40,099 nucleotides of DNA from Planctomycetaceae bacterium (GTDB lineage Bacteria > Planctomycetota > Phycisphaerae > Sedimentisphaerales > Anaerohalosphaeraceae). The notes under the pieces are model-generated. The model was not told where the DNA came from. It saw nothing but the letters and a program-made list of their open reading frames with translations, and searched no databases. Shown in pieces: positions 24,003 through 32,310 of this stretch. The translations under genes and the position numbers were made by a program. The first letter of the stretch is position 1; every line of letters begins with the position of its first letter. The stretch lies in NCBI GenBank assembly GCA_021372945.1, contig JAJFTK010000093.1:1-40099 (forward strand), in the 5' to 3' direction.

Positions 24003-25481
24003 TCACAGGTCATGCCCACAATACGAAAGATTGAAGCTCTTGTTGCACAATGGGAAATCTGAGATTTGCTGGTTCCGCATGGCCACCGCAAGTCCCATCC
24101 AATTATGAAACGATGGATCGACGATCTTGCAGCGCTCGATGCGGCCTTGCGCATCGGTGATCGCGGTGTGGCAGATCTCGCCGCGCCACCCCTCGACAAC
24201 GGATACGGCGATCTTATTGGCAAGCGGCTGCGCAAGCTCTGCCGAGGCGCTGCCGGCGGGAATGGCCTCAAGCAAATCCCTGATGAGCGCCGTCGAATGT
24301 TGAATTTCAAGCCATCGGACGTACGCCCGGCCGAAAACGTCGCACGTATCCCACGTGGCTACGGGCACCTGCTTGAAGCTAAAAATGCCGCCGGCAAAAT
24401 CATAGCGGCAGTCGCGATCGACGCCGCAGGCACGTGCGGCCGGCCCTACGAGCCCCAGTTGATGACACAATTCTTTCGACAACATGCCCGTGCCATCGAA
24501 CCGGCTTAGCACGGAGGGGGTCTGCCAAAGGCAATCGGCGGCATTGGTCACGTCTTTGAATGCCGCATCCAGCCGCGCGCGGAACTCGGGGGCCATGGAT
24601 TCATCCAAGTCGAACATGGTGCCGCCGGGCCGAACAAAATTGCGTCCAAAGCGATTGCCGCACAGCATCGCCGTCAGGTTCAGGAAGTCGCCGCGAATGC
24701 GTCCGCAAAAAGAGGCGGTCGGCAGATAACCGATATCCCCCGCCAGGGCGCCCAGGTCGCCGGTGTGGTTGGCCAATCGCTCAAGTTCCAGCGCGATGCC
24801 CCTGAGAACGTGGGCCCTTGCAGGTACGTGACAACGGCCCAGGGCCTCCAAAAGCTGACAATAAGCCAGCGTGTGCCCGATGGTTGTGTCTCCGGCGGCC
24901 GTTTGAACGTAATGAAGCGAACGTTTGAGCGGCGAACCGGCCATTGCCTGTTCGATACCGCGATGCTGATAGCCCAGCGAGATCTCCAGGTGCAGAACGT
25001 TCTCTCCGTTGCACTGAAATCGAAAATGTCCGGGCTCGATGATCCCGGCATGGACCGGCCCAACCGCAACCTCGTGAATCTCGCTTCCTTCGACTCGAAA
25101 GAAATTCGTCACGCCAATGCGGGAGTTTTCCTCTTGAAAGCGGATGGGCTTGAGCCAGGGATGGCCTTCGGGACAGATATGGAATTGTTCGGCGATCTCC
25201 CGTTCGAACCAGTGCGCCTGCGGAACTTGGGGGGTGAGCGAAGCAAAACGCTCTTTGACTTCGACGGACGCCAGTTTGAAAACGCCGCGATCATCATCGG
25301 CCAGAACCATGATCAGCAGCACCGCTCCATTGGGGCGCGGGCAGCCAAAGAATGAGGCGATACGGGCGCCTTCCTGCACTTGGGCCAGAACCCGGCGGGT
25401 GAATTCATCCAAGGGCCATTGCGGCAAGAGTCCAATATCGGCCATATTGCCATTATGCAGGATCAGGAAGGAATCGTTCAT
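24003..25481 (-). CDS. Large subunit (HyfG/HycE-like) lacking all nickel ligands
   Basis: A 492-residue fusion of a NuoC-like N-terminal domain (about 1-110, with HWFEREIAEQFHI) and a NuoD/hydrogenase-large-subunit domain. In hydrogenases the [NiFe] centre is held by RxCGxC and DPCxxC. Here the first motif aligns with TAAGDT (cysteines replaced by Ala196 and Thr199), and the second is DPSFHN (Ser457 and Asn460). The conserved histidine 203 that follows motif one remains (IGHTLAY). The C-terminus ends SDFPLCNKSFNLSYCGHDL with no sign of the protease-cleaved tail that matures hydrogenases. So it cannot be an ordinary hydrogenase; it resembles the energy-converting hydrogenase-related (Ehr) proteins. 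Its ATG overlaps the preceding stop (ATGA). Confidence 0.88.
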   Translation of the reverse strand: MNDSFLILHNGNMADIGLLPQWPLDEFTRRVLAQVQEGARIASFFGCPRPNGAVLLIMVLADDDRGVFKLASVEVKERFASLTPQVPQAHWFEREIAEQFHICPEGHPWLKPIRFQEENSRIGVTNFFRVEGSEIHEVAVGPVHAGIIEPGHFRFQCNGENVLHLEISLGYQHRGIEQAMAGSPLKRSLHYVQTAAGDTTIGHTLAYCQLLEALGRCHVPARAHVLRGIALELERLANHTGDLGALAGDIGYLPTASFCGRIRGDFLNLTAMLCGNRFGRNFVRPGGTMFDLDESMAPEFRARLDAAFKDVTNAADCLWQTPSVLSRFDGTGMLSKELCHQLGLVGPAARACGVDRDCRYDFAGGIFSFKQVPVATWDTCDVFGRAYVRWLEIQHSTALIRDLLEAIPAGSASAELAQPLANKIAVSVVEGWRGEICHTAITDAQGRIERCKIVDPSFHNWMGLAVAMRNQQISDFPLCNKSFNLSYCGHDL

Positions 25482-26950
25482 CGACCGCCTCCAAAGAATA
25501 CGGCTACCGTGTGCATCACATCGCTCAGCTTTGAGGGCACATAAAGCCCCAGAACAAGCACCCCTGCCAATAACAGAGCCGGCGGCCAGACCGAGAGCGC
25601 TCGCTCAGGCGCGACCTCGAGCGGTTTTTCCGGACGGCCCTGGGCCATCTTGAATGCCATGGCGGAAATCCCAATGAAGATGACCGCTAACAAAAGCAAA
25701 AATATGGCGGAAATATAATATCGCCCCGAATCAATAGCGGCTTTCAGGATTGTAAATTCGCTCATGAACACGCCGAAGGGAGGAAACCCTGTGATCGCCA
25801 AAATGCCCATGGTCCACAGGACCGCGCTTTTGGGGATCGCTGAGAACATGCCCTGGACGTCATTGGCAGTCTTTGTTTTATAGGCCGCCAGGATGTTGCC
25901 GGCGACCATGAACAATGCGGCCTTCGTTAATGAATGATTCATCGCGTGGAACATGGAACCGAATACGGCCGCGCCGCCCAATCCGATGCCCAGGGCCAGA
26001 ATTCCCATGTGTTCGACGCTCGAATAGGCCAGCATGCGTTTGTAGTCGGCTTGCCCGATGATGAACAGCGCCGCAAACGCGATCGACACCAGGCCAAACA
26101 GGATCATCAAATCCCGTGCGAACTCCTGAAGCCCGGCGGCGGAGGTCACCTCAAACGCCCGCAGGATGCCGACAAAGGCACAATTGAGCAAGGCTCCGGA
26201 AAGCAGTGCCGATACCAGCGAAGGCGATTCGGAATGCGCGTCCGGCAGCCACGTGTGCATCGGGGCCAGGCCCATCTTGGTTCCATAGCCCACGATAAAA
26301 AAGATAAACGCCGCTTTCACCCACGAATCCAGCAACTGGGAACTGTGGGCGATCAGGTCTTGCCGCATCAGGGATACAACGCCCACACCTGAACCGGAGG
26401 CCGAGATCGCCAGGAAAAAATTGCCCAGCAGCGAAATGGCAATTCCAACCGAACAGATCAGCAAGTACTTCCAGGCCGCTTCCAGCGAGCGGTGATGACG
26501 GTGGAAATAGATCAAGGGCGCCGAGACCAGCGTCGTCGCTTCCATCGCCACCCAAAGCATCCCAAAATGCTGGCTGGTGATGACCATGGTCATCGTTGAT
26601 AAAAACAGCAGCAGACACGCCGTGAAAACGGCTTCCGGCGCATTGACAAACAATTGATGCTCTTCGAAGTCTTTGCTCATCGCATATTTTTCAGCCTTCA
26701 GATAACCGGCGGCATAGAAAGCAGCCGCCACGAACAAAATGTCCGTGATAGTCAGAAAGAATTGCGCTGTAGGATCGATCTGAAACCAGCCGCTCCACAG
26801 CGGCTGCGCGGTGCGGATCCAGCACGCCGCGACAAGTCCGGCGTGGCAAAGGGCCGCGGCGATCAGAAGGCGCCGGCGCCATAGATCCTGGCGGATCAGC
26901 AGACTGGCCAGGCCGGCCGCAAACGGAATCAGGATCAGCAACAGAATCAT
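25478..26950 (-). CDS. HyfF-like antiporter-type membrane subunit
   Basis: A 490-residue protein with about 13-14 transmembrane helices, homologous to HyfF and the NuoN/NuoM subunits, which are derived from Mrp sodium/proton antiporters. Charged helix residues needed for ion transfer are seen in MEATTLVSAPLIYFHR and KMGLAPMHTWLPDAHSESPSLVSALLSG, followed by YKRMLAYSSVEHMG with its lysine, and HAMNHSLTKAALFM. It should pump H+ or Na+ when electrons pass through the peripheral arm. It overlaps the large-subunit gene by 4 bp and starts 2 bp after the HyfE gene. Confidence 0.9.
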   Translation of the reverse strand: MILLLILIPFAAGLASLLIRQDLWRRRLLIAAALCHAGLVAACWIRTAQPLWSGWFQIDPTAQFFLTITDILFVAAAFYAAGYLKAEKYAMSKDFEEHQLFVNAPEAVFTACLLLFLSTMTMVITSQHFGMLWVAMEATTLVSAPLIYFHRHHRSLEAAWKYLLICSVGIAISLLGNFFLAISASGSGVGVVSLMRQDLIAHSSQLLDSWVKAAFIFFIVGYGTKMGLAPMHTWLPDAHSESPSLVSALLSGALLNCAFVGILRAFEVTSAAGLQEFARDLMILFGLVSIAFAALFIIGQADYKRMLAYSSVEHMGILALGIGLGGAAVFGSMFHAMNHSLTKAALFMVAGNILAAYKTKTANDVQGMFSAIPKSAVLWTMGILAITGFPPFGVFMSEFTILKAAIDSGRYYISAIFLLLLAVIFIGISAMAFKMAQGRPEKPLEVAPERALSVWPPALLLAGVLVLGLYVPSKLSDVMHTVAVFFGGGR

Positions 26951-26952
26951 TG

Positions 26953-27585
26953 TTAGCTCCTCAAACTGCTCAACCGATCAGTGTCAATATGATCAAATTG
27001 CCGACTGATATGGAACATCGCGATGCCCATGACGAAAACGCCGACAAAGACATCCAGGAGAATGCCCAGTTCGATCAACAACGGCTGTTGAAAGGCCACG
27101 GCCACGCCAAACGCGTAAATGCCGTTTTCCAGAACTAAATAGCCAAGCACCTGGAACAGCGCCTTTTTTCGGCTCACAATTAAAAAGAAACCCACGAACA
27201 ACGTGAACAGGGCAACCGGGATCAGCATGGAAGAAGAGATCGCGGCAGGCAGCGGAAGACGCGAACTGATCCACCAGGAAAGAGCCAAAACAAAAGGACC
27301 GGCCAGCAGGGACAACCCATAATCCACATATGGGTCCTCTTCCTTCCAGACGTTGAGCTGCCTGAGCGTGCGGACCAGGATGACAGGAAAAACCACGCCT
27401 TTCAATAGTGTATTCAGGATTGCAAAGATGAGCAGGTCCGGCGCGAACGGATGCGTCAACAAGGGCAGCAAGCCGAGCGATACGCCCTGGAACGCGACAA
27501 TGCGGATGCATGCGCGAATGCGGCTGGTCCCAAGCGCAACCATGTTCGTCAATGTCAATAGCACCATAATGATGTCAGTCCACAT
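26953..27585 (-). CDS. HyfE-like membrane subunit
   Basis: A 210-residue integral membrane protein with six predicted helices, of the HyfE family found in hydrogenase-4 and related complexes; its C-terminal part is related to NuoK. The conserved segment GVVFPVILVRTLR and the helix VLGYLVLENGIYAFGVAV, which carries a buried glutamate typical of proton-translocating subunits, are visible. Starts 3 bp after the HyfC gene and ends 2 bp before the HyfF gene. Confidence 0.85.
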   Translation of the reverse strand: MWTDIIMVLLTLTNMVALGTSRIRACIRIVAFQGVSLGLLPLLTHPFAPDLLIFAILNTLLKGVVFPVILVRTLRQLNVWKEEDPYVDYGLSLLAGPFVLALSWWISSRLPLPAAISSSMLIPVALFTLFVGFFLIVSRKKALFQVLGYLVLENGIYAFGVAVAFQQPLLIELGILLDVFVGVFVMGIAMFHISRQFDHIDTDRLSSLRS

Positions 27586-27588
27586 AGA

Positions 27589-28503
27589 TCAATCCCTAAA
27601 CGCAAAGACAAGGGCCAATATCGCTAATGCGGCGGCGGAAAACAGCAGGTGCGGGACCTTGATCAGCCGCAGCCTGGCCATGCAGGATTCCACAATGCCG
27701 ACCAGCACCGCTATCAAAAGTACCGCCGTTATCGAAACCAGGACGGATGCCCAGCCCGGCATCGAACCGACCGGAAGCAGAACGCGCACCAGCAAGACCG
27801 AAAACAACCATAGCTTAATCGCGGCGGCATACATGATGAACGCGAAATCGGGGCCGCTGTTATCCAGCACCATGACCTCGTGGATCATTGTCAATTCAAG
27901 ATGCGTGTTCGGATCATCCACCGGAATTCGCGCGTTCTCGGCAAGCAGAATAATAACGAACGCGGCCGCCACAAGAAGCAGCGTGGCACAATGCGAGGCC
28001 CACACCTGCGGCGTGACGGAGGAAAACGCCTGCGCCAACGACAGGCTCGAAGTCAATCGCGCCAAGACGGCCAGACCAATGAACAAGGCGGGCTCGGCCA
28101 GCATCGAGAATTGAACCTCGCGGCTGGCGCCCATTCCTTCAAAACTCGAACCCGTATCCAGGGCGGCAATGACCATGAAAAAACGCATCAGCCCAAGCAG
28201 GTAAACCGCCAGTACAAAATCTCCGCTGAAACTGATCACGTTGCGGGCGCCAAGCGGAATAATGCAGGCCACGATAACCACGGCCGCCAGACAAACAACG
28301 GGCGACGCTCTGAATACCCAGGATGTAGTCGTGCTGTAAACGGCGCCCTTGTTGAGGAGCTTCCAAAGATCATAATAGCTTTGCAGCAAAGGCTGACCGC
28401 GTCGGCCGGCAAAGAACGCCTTGACCCGATTGATGATCCCAAACAGCAGAGGAGCCAGCAGCATCGCCGCAAGAGGCTGGAATATCTCTTTGAGGTTTAT
28501 CAT
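27589..28503 (-). CDS. HyfC/NuoH-like membrane subunit
   Basis: A 304-residue membrane protein of the NuoH/HyfC/EchB class with about eight helices. This subunit forms the joint between the membrane arm and the peripheral electron-transfer arm. Visible conserved segments are KAFFAGRRGQPLLQSYYDLWKLL on the first loop, ARIPVDDPNTHLELTMIHEVMVLD, and MGASREVQFSMLAEPALF. ATG 28503 overlaps the hyfB stop (ATGA); the frame is open further to 28614 but that would put a non-homologous tail inside hyfB. Confidence 0.9.
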   Translation of the reverse strand: MINLKEIFQPLAAMLLAPLLFGIINRVKAFFAGRRGQPLLQSYYDLWKLLNKGAVYSTTTSWVFRASPVVCLAAVVIVACIIPLGARNVISFSGDFVLAVYLLGLMRFFMVIAALDTGSSFEGMGASREVQFSMLAEPALFIGLAVLARLTSSLSLAQAFSSVTPQVWASHCATLLLVAAAFVIILLAENARIPVDDPNTHLELTMIHEVMVLDNSGPDFAFIMYAAAIKLWLFSVLLVRVLLPVGSMPGWASVLVSITAVLLIAVLVGIVESCMARLRLIKVPHLLFSAAALAILALVFAFRD

Positions 28504-30506
28504 CGCACTTTCCACAAAAGGAGAATAATAAGCGTCAGCATGATATAAAGGACATAAAGCTGAACGACCCCATATTGAAGCCATCGCATTTTGCTGATGA
28601 ACCAGCTTGTCCACCTGAATAGCGGCTGGTAGAAAAAGTCGCTGCTGAGGTCGGGCGTATGCGAATGAAAATCAGCCTCTCGCGGAAACAGATCGGCTAT
28701 TTTGACCTTCTTGCTGCGGCTTTGAAGCACGGTCTGGAACAGATCAAGAATAGGCTGCGCGAACGAAGAGCCGGTATACTGCATGCGGGCGGTCGGCGCC
28801 ATGTAGCCGCAATCCCACGTGGGAGCCTGGCCGATCATCGGAGCCTGATCCGGCCGCGATTTTGCGGCGCGCTGGATGCGGCTAAACAGCCGGTTTCTAA
28901 TGATCATGAACGCAGCGATACATGCCAGAAAGAACAGGACCGTGATCACAACATATAGAAGATTGGCAGCCAAGGGCGCAAGCTGTTTTTGAATCGCATC
29001 AGGATCCAAGACATTCATGTGCAGAACCGGATTGCCGATCGCCCGCACGAACACGGGGGACGCAAGGCCGATGATAATGCAGCACGCCGCCAACGCGATT
29101 TCACCGGCGCACATCGACGCCGGAGGTTCGCTGAGTCCTTCGGCATGCTTGGAACGAGGTTCGCCCAAAAAGACGATCCCAAAGACTTTGGTGAAACAGG
29201 CCGCTGCCAGAGCGCCGATCATCGCCAGAGCGGCCACGATGATCAGCCCGGAAACCAACGCAGCCCCGCTTCCCAGAAAGCCTGCCTTGAAGGAGGCCGA
29301 ATAAATAAGAAACTCGCTGACGAATCCGTTCAGCGGGGGCAGCCCGCAGATGGCCACGGCGCCGATAAGAAAAGCGGCCGCCGTAACAGGCATTTGCTTT
29401 TGCAGACCTCCAAGCCTATCGATCTCATGCGTTTTTGCCGCGCGCACCACCGCACCGGCGCCCAGGAACAAAAGCCCTTTGAAAACGGCATGATTGACCA
29501 CGTGAAGCAGTCCTCCGGCAAACCCGGCTACCGCGATCGCAGGTGCGTGCATTACGGTACCAAGAACGCCGATGCCCAGGCCCATCAGAATAATTCCGAT
29601 GTTTTCAACGCTATGGTAAGCGAGCAAGCGCTTGAGATCATGCTGCGCCAGCGCCAGGAGCACTCCCAAAATGCCGGAACCCGCTCCAAGCGCGATCAGC
29701 AGGCAGGCCCACCACAATTCAAAGGATGGAAGGATCGCCAGTGTCCGCGCAATGCCATAAATACCCATCTTGATCATGACGCCGGACATTACGGCCGAGA
29801 CGTGGCTGGGCGCTGCCGGATGTGCTTCGGGCAGCCATACGTGCAGCGGCATAATGCCGGCTTTTGTCCCGAACCCGATCAGGGCCAGCACGAATAAGAT
29901 CGAAGAGCAGGTGCCAGAAATATCGCCTTTTTCGAAATTCGGCGTGCCGGTGACCTTGGCAAGCAGCATAAAGAACGCCAGCAGGAACGCCGTGCCTATA
30001 TGCGTTGCGATCAGATAGATCCATCCCGCCTGGCGGACGGATTTTTCCTCGTGATGAAACGTAACCAGAAAGTAGGAAGCCAGCGACATGATTTCCCAGG
30101 CAACCAAGAAGAGCATGCTGTTGCGTGCCAGGACGACCATCACCATTCCGGCAACAAGCATGTTAAACGCAAAGGCCATCATGCCCAGACGGCGATTCCC
30201 GTGTTCGGACATATAGCCTACACTATAGATGGCGGCCACTGCGCAAACCAGGGCAATGCAGACAAGAAAGAGCGCGGAAAGGCCATCCAGAACCACGTAA
30301 AAGGAGCCGTATGGAACCTGCCAAGGCAGCTGGAGCGAAAGTTGCTGCCCCCGAGTCAATACTGGAACAGCCGCTGACATGAAACAAACGGAACCGGCAA
30401 GAACGCCCAGGACGCTGAAGCGCATGCAGTGTTTGGCGTTCCGTAGAAAAAGAGCGACGAAACCCGTCAAGATGACAAGACCGACCCCAACCAATACAAG
30501 GTGCAT
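28500..30506 (-). CDS. HyfB-like antiporter-type membrane subunit
   Basis: A 668-residue protein with about 15 transmembrane helices, of the HyfB/NuoL class. Diagnostic segments: LVAWEIMSLASYFLVTFHHEEKSVRQ, TKAGIMPLHVWLPEAHPAAPSHVSAVMSG, LLAYHSVENIGIILMG and HVVNHAVFKGLLFLGAG, with the key glutamate and lysine for ion pumping. The C-terminal extension with PTWDCGY and RMQYTGSSFAQPI is typical of HyfB. Together with the HyfF homologue it gives two predicted ion pumps. It starts 2 bp after the regulator gene, with GGAG in front of its ATG. Confidence 0.92.
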   Translation of the reverse strand: MHLVLVGVGLVILTGFVALFLRNAKHCMRFSVLGVLAGSVCFMSAAVPVLTRGQQLSLQLPWQVPYGSFYVVLDGLSALFLVCIALVCAVAAIYSVGYMSEHGNRRLGMMAFAFNMLVAGMVMVVLARNSMLFLVAWEIMSLASYFLVTFHHEEKSVRQAGWIYLIATHIGTAFLLAFFMLLAKVTGTPNFEKGDISGTCSSILFVLALIGFGTKAGIMPLHVWLPEAHPAAPSHVSAVMSGVMIKMGIYGIARTLAILPSFELWWACLLIALGAGSGILGVLLALAQHDLKRLLAYHSVENIGIILMGLGIGVLGTVMHAPAIAVAGFAGGLLHVVNHAVFKGLLFLGAGAVVRAAKTHEIDRLGGLQKQMPVTAAAFLIGAVAICGLPPLNGFVSEFLIYSASFKAGFLGSGAALVSGLIIVAALAMIGALAAACFTKVFGIVFLGEPRSKHAEGLSEPPASMCAGEIALAACCIIIGLASPVFVRAIGNPVLHMNVLDPDAIQKQLAPLAANLLYVVITVLFFLACIAAFMIIRNRLFSRIQRAAKSRPDQAPMIGQAPTWDCGYMAPTARMQYTGSSFAQPILDLFQTVLQSRSKKVKIADLFPREADFHSHTPDLSSDFFYQPLFRWTSWFISKMRWLQYGVVQLYVLYIMLTLIILLLWKVR

Positions 30507-30508
30507 TC

Positions 30509-31219
30509 TTACTTCTCCAGGTGCTCCATCGATGCAGATTTGGATCTGTCAATTTCAGCTTCAATCCGCGAGAATTCACGGAAGATCTCCTCGCGTGAAC
30601 CCTGCAATTCCATGATCGCCTTCATTTTACCGTCACGCAACGCATAACTAAGGCGCGAAAGCAAATGCAGATGCGCCCTGACGGTAGGACTGACAATGGT
30701 AAAGAGACAGTGCACGGGCTTGCCATCGATTGCGTTAAAGTCAATCGGCTTTTCCAGAAAACAAAGAGAGATCATCGGTTCGGCAATATGCAGCACGATC
30801 GGATTTCGAACGTGCGGTATCGCAAACCCATCGCCAATGCCAGTGGAGGCAATATCTTCGCGGGCAAGCAGCACGGAAAACAAAAACTCGCGATCCACCT
30901 CCGGGGGCAAATGCATCAATTCGACGACCGCGCGCAGAGCCGTTTTCTTATCGGAGGCGTTGACCCTGTAGTAGATCCCGCCCGCCTTGATCGATTCTAC
31001 CAGGCCCGCGATCGGCGTGTCCGCGGATTCGGGCTCACTGATGATCTGGGCAGACACATGAATCCGGTTGGCCATCGCCCATTCCAGCAATTCCGCTCGG
31101 TTGAAGCGGTATTGATTATTTACGCGGTAACACGGCAATGACTGCTGGTCAAGCCAGCGATAAACCGTCTTTTCGCTCACGACGAATAATTTTGCTACAT
31201 CTCGTACTGTTAATTGCAT
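30509..31219 (-). CDS. HTH-PTS IIA (PtsN-like) fusion regulator
   Basis: A 236-residue protein with two domains. Residues about 1-50 form a MerR/excisionase-type helix-turn-helix (LTVRDVAKLFVVSEKTVYRWL, then YRVNNQYRFNRAELLEWA). Residues about 85-230 form a PTS enzyme IIA domain of the mannitol/fructose and PtsN type, with the phosphorylatable His136 in STGIGDGFAIPHVRNP. So DNA binding may be switched by phosphate from a phosphotransferase system that senses carbon or nitrogen. The start at 31219 has GAGGG 9 bases upstream; 31228 is the alternative. It is the first gene of the Ehr-like operon, 2 bp ahead of hyfB, so it probably regulates that operon. Confidence 0.85.
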   Translation of the reverse strand: MQLTVRDVAKLFVVSEKTVYRWLDQQSLPCYRVNNQYRFNRAELLEWAMANRIHVSAQIISEPESADTPIAGLVESIKAGGIYYRVNASDKKTALRAVVELMHLPPEVDREFLFSVLLAREDIASTGIGDGFAIPHVRNPIVLHIAEPMISLCFLEKPIDFNAIDGKPVHCLFTIVSPTVRAHLHLLSRLSYALRDGKMKAIMELQGSREEIFREFSRIEAEIDRSKSASMEHLEK

Positions 31220-31235
31220 TCTCAACATCCCTCAT

Positions 31236-31279
31236 TGGACATTCGTGGACATCTTATTGACACTGTCCATAGTTGTCAA
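31236..31279 (-). promoter_or_regulatory. Promoter and TGGACA operator of the Ehr-like operon
   Basis: On the minus strand TTGACA (31279-31274), 17 bp, TAAGAT (31256-31251). Read on the plus strand, TGGACAT occurs at 31236-31242 and again at 31246-31252, exactly 10 bp apart, and its inverted partner TGTCCA lies in the spacer at 31264-31269. One helical turn of spacing puts the two direct copies on one face of the DNA, over the start site and the -10. These are plausible sites for the HTH protein encoded just downstream. Confidence 0.65.
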
Positions 31280-31399
31280 ATGGATTTTGCTAAAATGTTC
31301 TGTAACTTGGAAGGAAGCGGTTGCGCTGCAAATGCGGGGCACTGTGGTCATTGTGGGGCGACATTTGATTGAGATGCTCTGCGGGGCTGCCTACTAAAA

Positions 31400-31418
31400 A
31401 AGCCGGCTTTGCCGGCTT
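31400..31418 (-). terminator. Intrinsic terminator of the PGRP-like gene
   Basis: AAGCCGGC and GCCGGCTT form an 8-bp stem around a 3-base loop. On the minus strand a T-run follows (31401-31396), and the hairpin lies 20 bp after the stop at 31438. It should end transcription of the PGRP-like gene before the Ehr operon promoter. Confidence 0.85.
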
Positions 31419-31437
31419 CGAACTGACATTAGAGTTA

Positions 31438-32064
31438 TTATATCTCCCAATTAACGGGAAACCTTACTGAACTTATTTGAAAGACTCGGCTGAGGCTTTC
31501 GACCAGATCCACGGTTCTTTTGGCCTGGCTATCGGTGACGGATCGGATACTGCCGTCTGAAATCACGCAAACGCGGATAACACCATCCTTGTTCTGGCAG
31601 GCACGCTGGAGTTTCCAGAGTTGGCCGGCCTGAACACAACCGTTCTCGCCGCCGTTTCCGTTGCAGACGACAAAGTGGAATTCGGTTTTGCTGCCGCTGC
31701 CAAGTTGGGTCAGAAGGCCCAAATCGTCAGCATTGCCGCCGGAAGTCCAGCTATAATAAACCTCGACGCGCTGCCACTGGGCGGGCGTAACCTGAACCGT
31801 GTTCTTGATCACATTTTCGATTGGGTCAAGCCGCAAATAGCTGGATAGACTGTAAGCGCCGGCACGGGGTCGATAGTTGTCCAATGCCATTAATATTAAC
31901 GCGCCTATAGTCATCGAGGCGATCAGTGCAAATAAAACCGCAATGCTACGATTCCGTGTGGCCATAACCTTCCCTGAGTCCAAATGCAACGTCCGTTTCA
32001 GATGTTCGAATAACGTGACATCCGTGTCCGTTATTATAGATTGTATTTCGGAAGTTTGCATCAT
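31438..32064 (-). CDS. Membrane-anchored amidase_2/PGRP-like protein without zinc ligands
   Basis: A 208-residue protein with one transmembrane helix (about 41-61) and an outer domain resembling N-acetylmuramoyl-L-alanine amidase type 2. I align WQRVEVYYSWTSGGNADD with the usual W-x-x-IVIHHSATxxGNA, TEFHFVVCNGNGGENGCVQAGQLWKLQ with YHFVIGNGxGxxDG...RWxxQ, and SVTDSQAKRTVDLVESLSRVF with the C-terminal helix. The first zinc histidine is replaced (Tyr103-Tyr104 for HH), and the AHC ligand site has become RACQ at 154-157. His130 in the FHF strand remains. So it would not cut peptidoglycan; it may bind it or another ligand. No partner gene is clear. A terminator follows. Confidence 0.6.
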   Translation of the reverse strand: MMQTSEIQSIITDTDVTLFEHLKRTLHLDSGKVMATRNRSIAVLFALIASMTIGALILMALDNYRPRAGAYSLSSYLRLDPIENVIKNTVQVTPAQWQRVEVYYSWTSGGNADDLGLLTQLGSGSKTEFHFVVCNGNGGENGCVQAGQLWKLQRACQNKDGVIRVCVISDGSIRSVTDSQAKRTVDLVESLSRVFQISSVRFPVNWEI

Positions 32065-32190
32065 TTTTATGTAAAAAATTACTCGATTTTCTTTCCCTTT
32101 GCAGAAAATATAACAAATAATCGACCACTAAAAGAGACCCGCAAATCTAAAAAACGGATTTGAATTCGCATTTTCAAAAAAGATTGAACC

Positions 32191-32203
32191 ATTCGTAACG
32201 AAT
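32191..32203. other. 13-bp inverted repeat before the coaD operon
   Basis: ATTCGT-A-ACGAAT lies about 108 bp before the HD-like gene, in the otherwise featureless 246-bp gap 32065-32310 between two divergent genes. Possibly an operator; no good promoter could be placed next to it. Confidence 0.25.
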
Positions 32204-32310
32204 TTAACGATAAGAACAGACATAACTTAGACACACTGTGATACTATGGGACGTGTCTTGCGCACCATTACGGAAAATGATATTGAGGAAACAAACGGTC
32301 AGGAGCATCT

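Noticed and set aside
24003..25481. Annotation as a [NiFe] hydrogenase large subunit.
   Set aside because: All four nickel-binding cysteines are replaced, so hydrogenase activity should not be claimed.
28989..29897. 302-codon plus-strand frame.
   Set aside because: Antisense of the HyfB-like gene; composition is dominated by Asn, Gln, His and Arg with no hydrophobic core.
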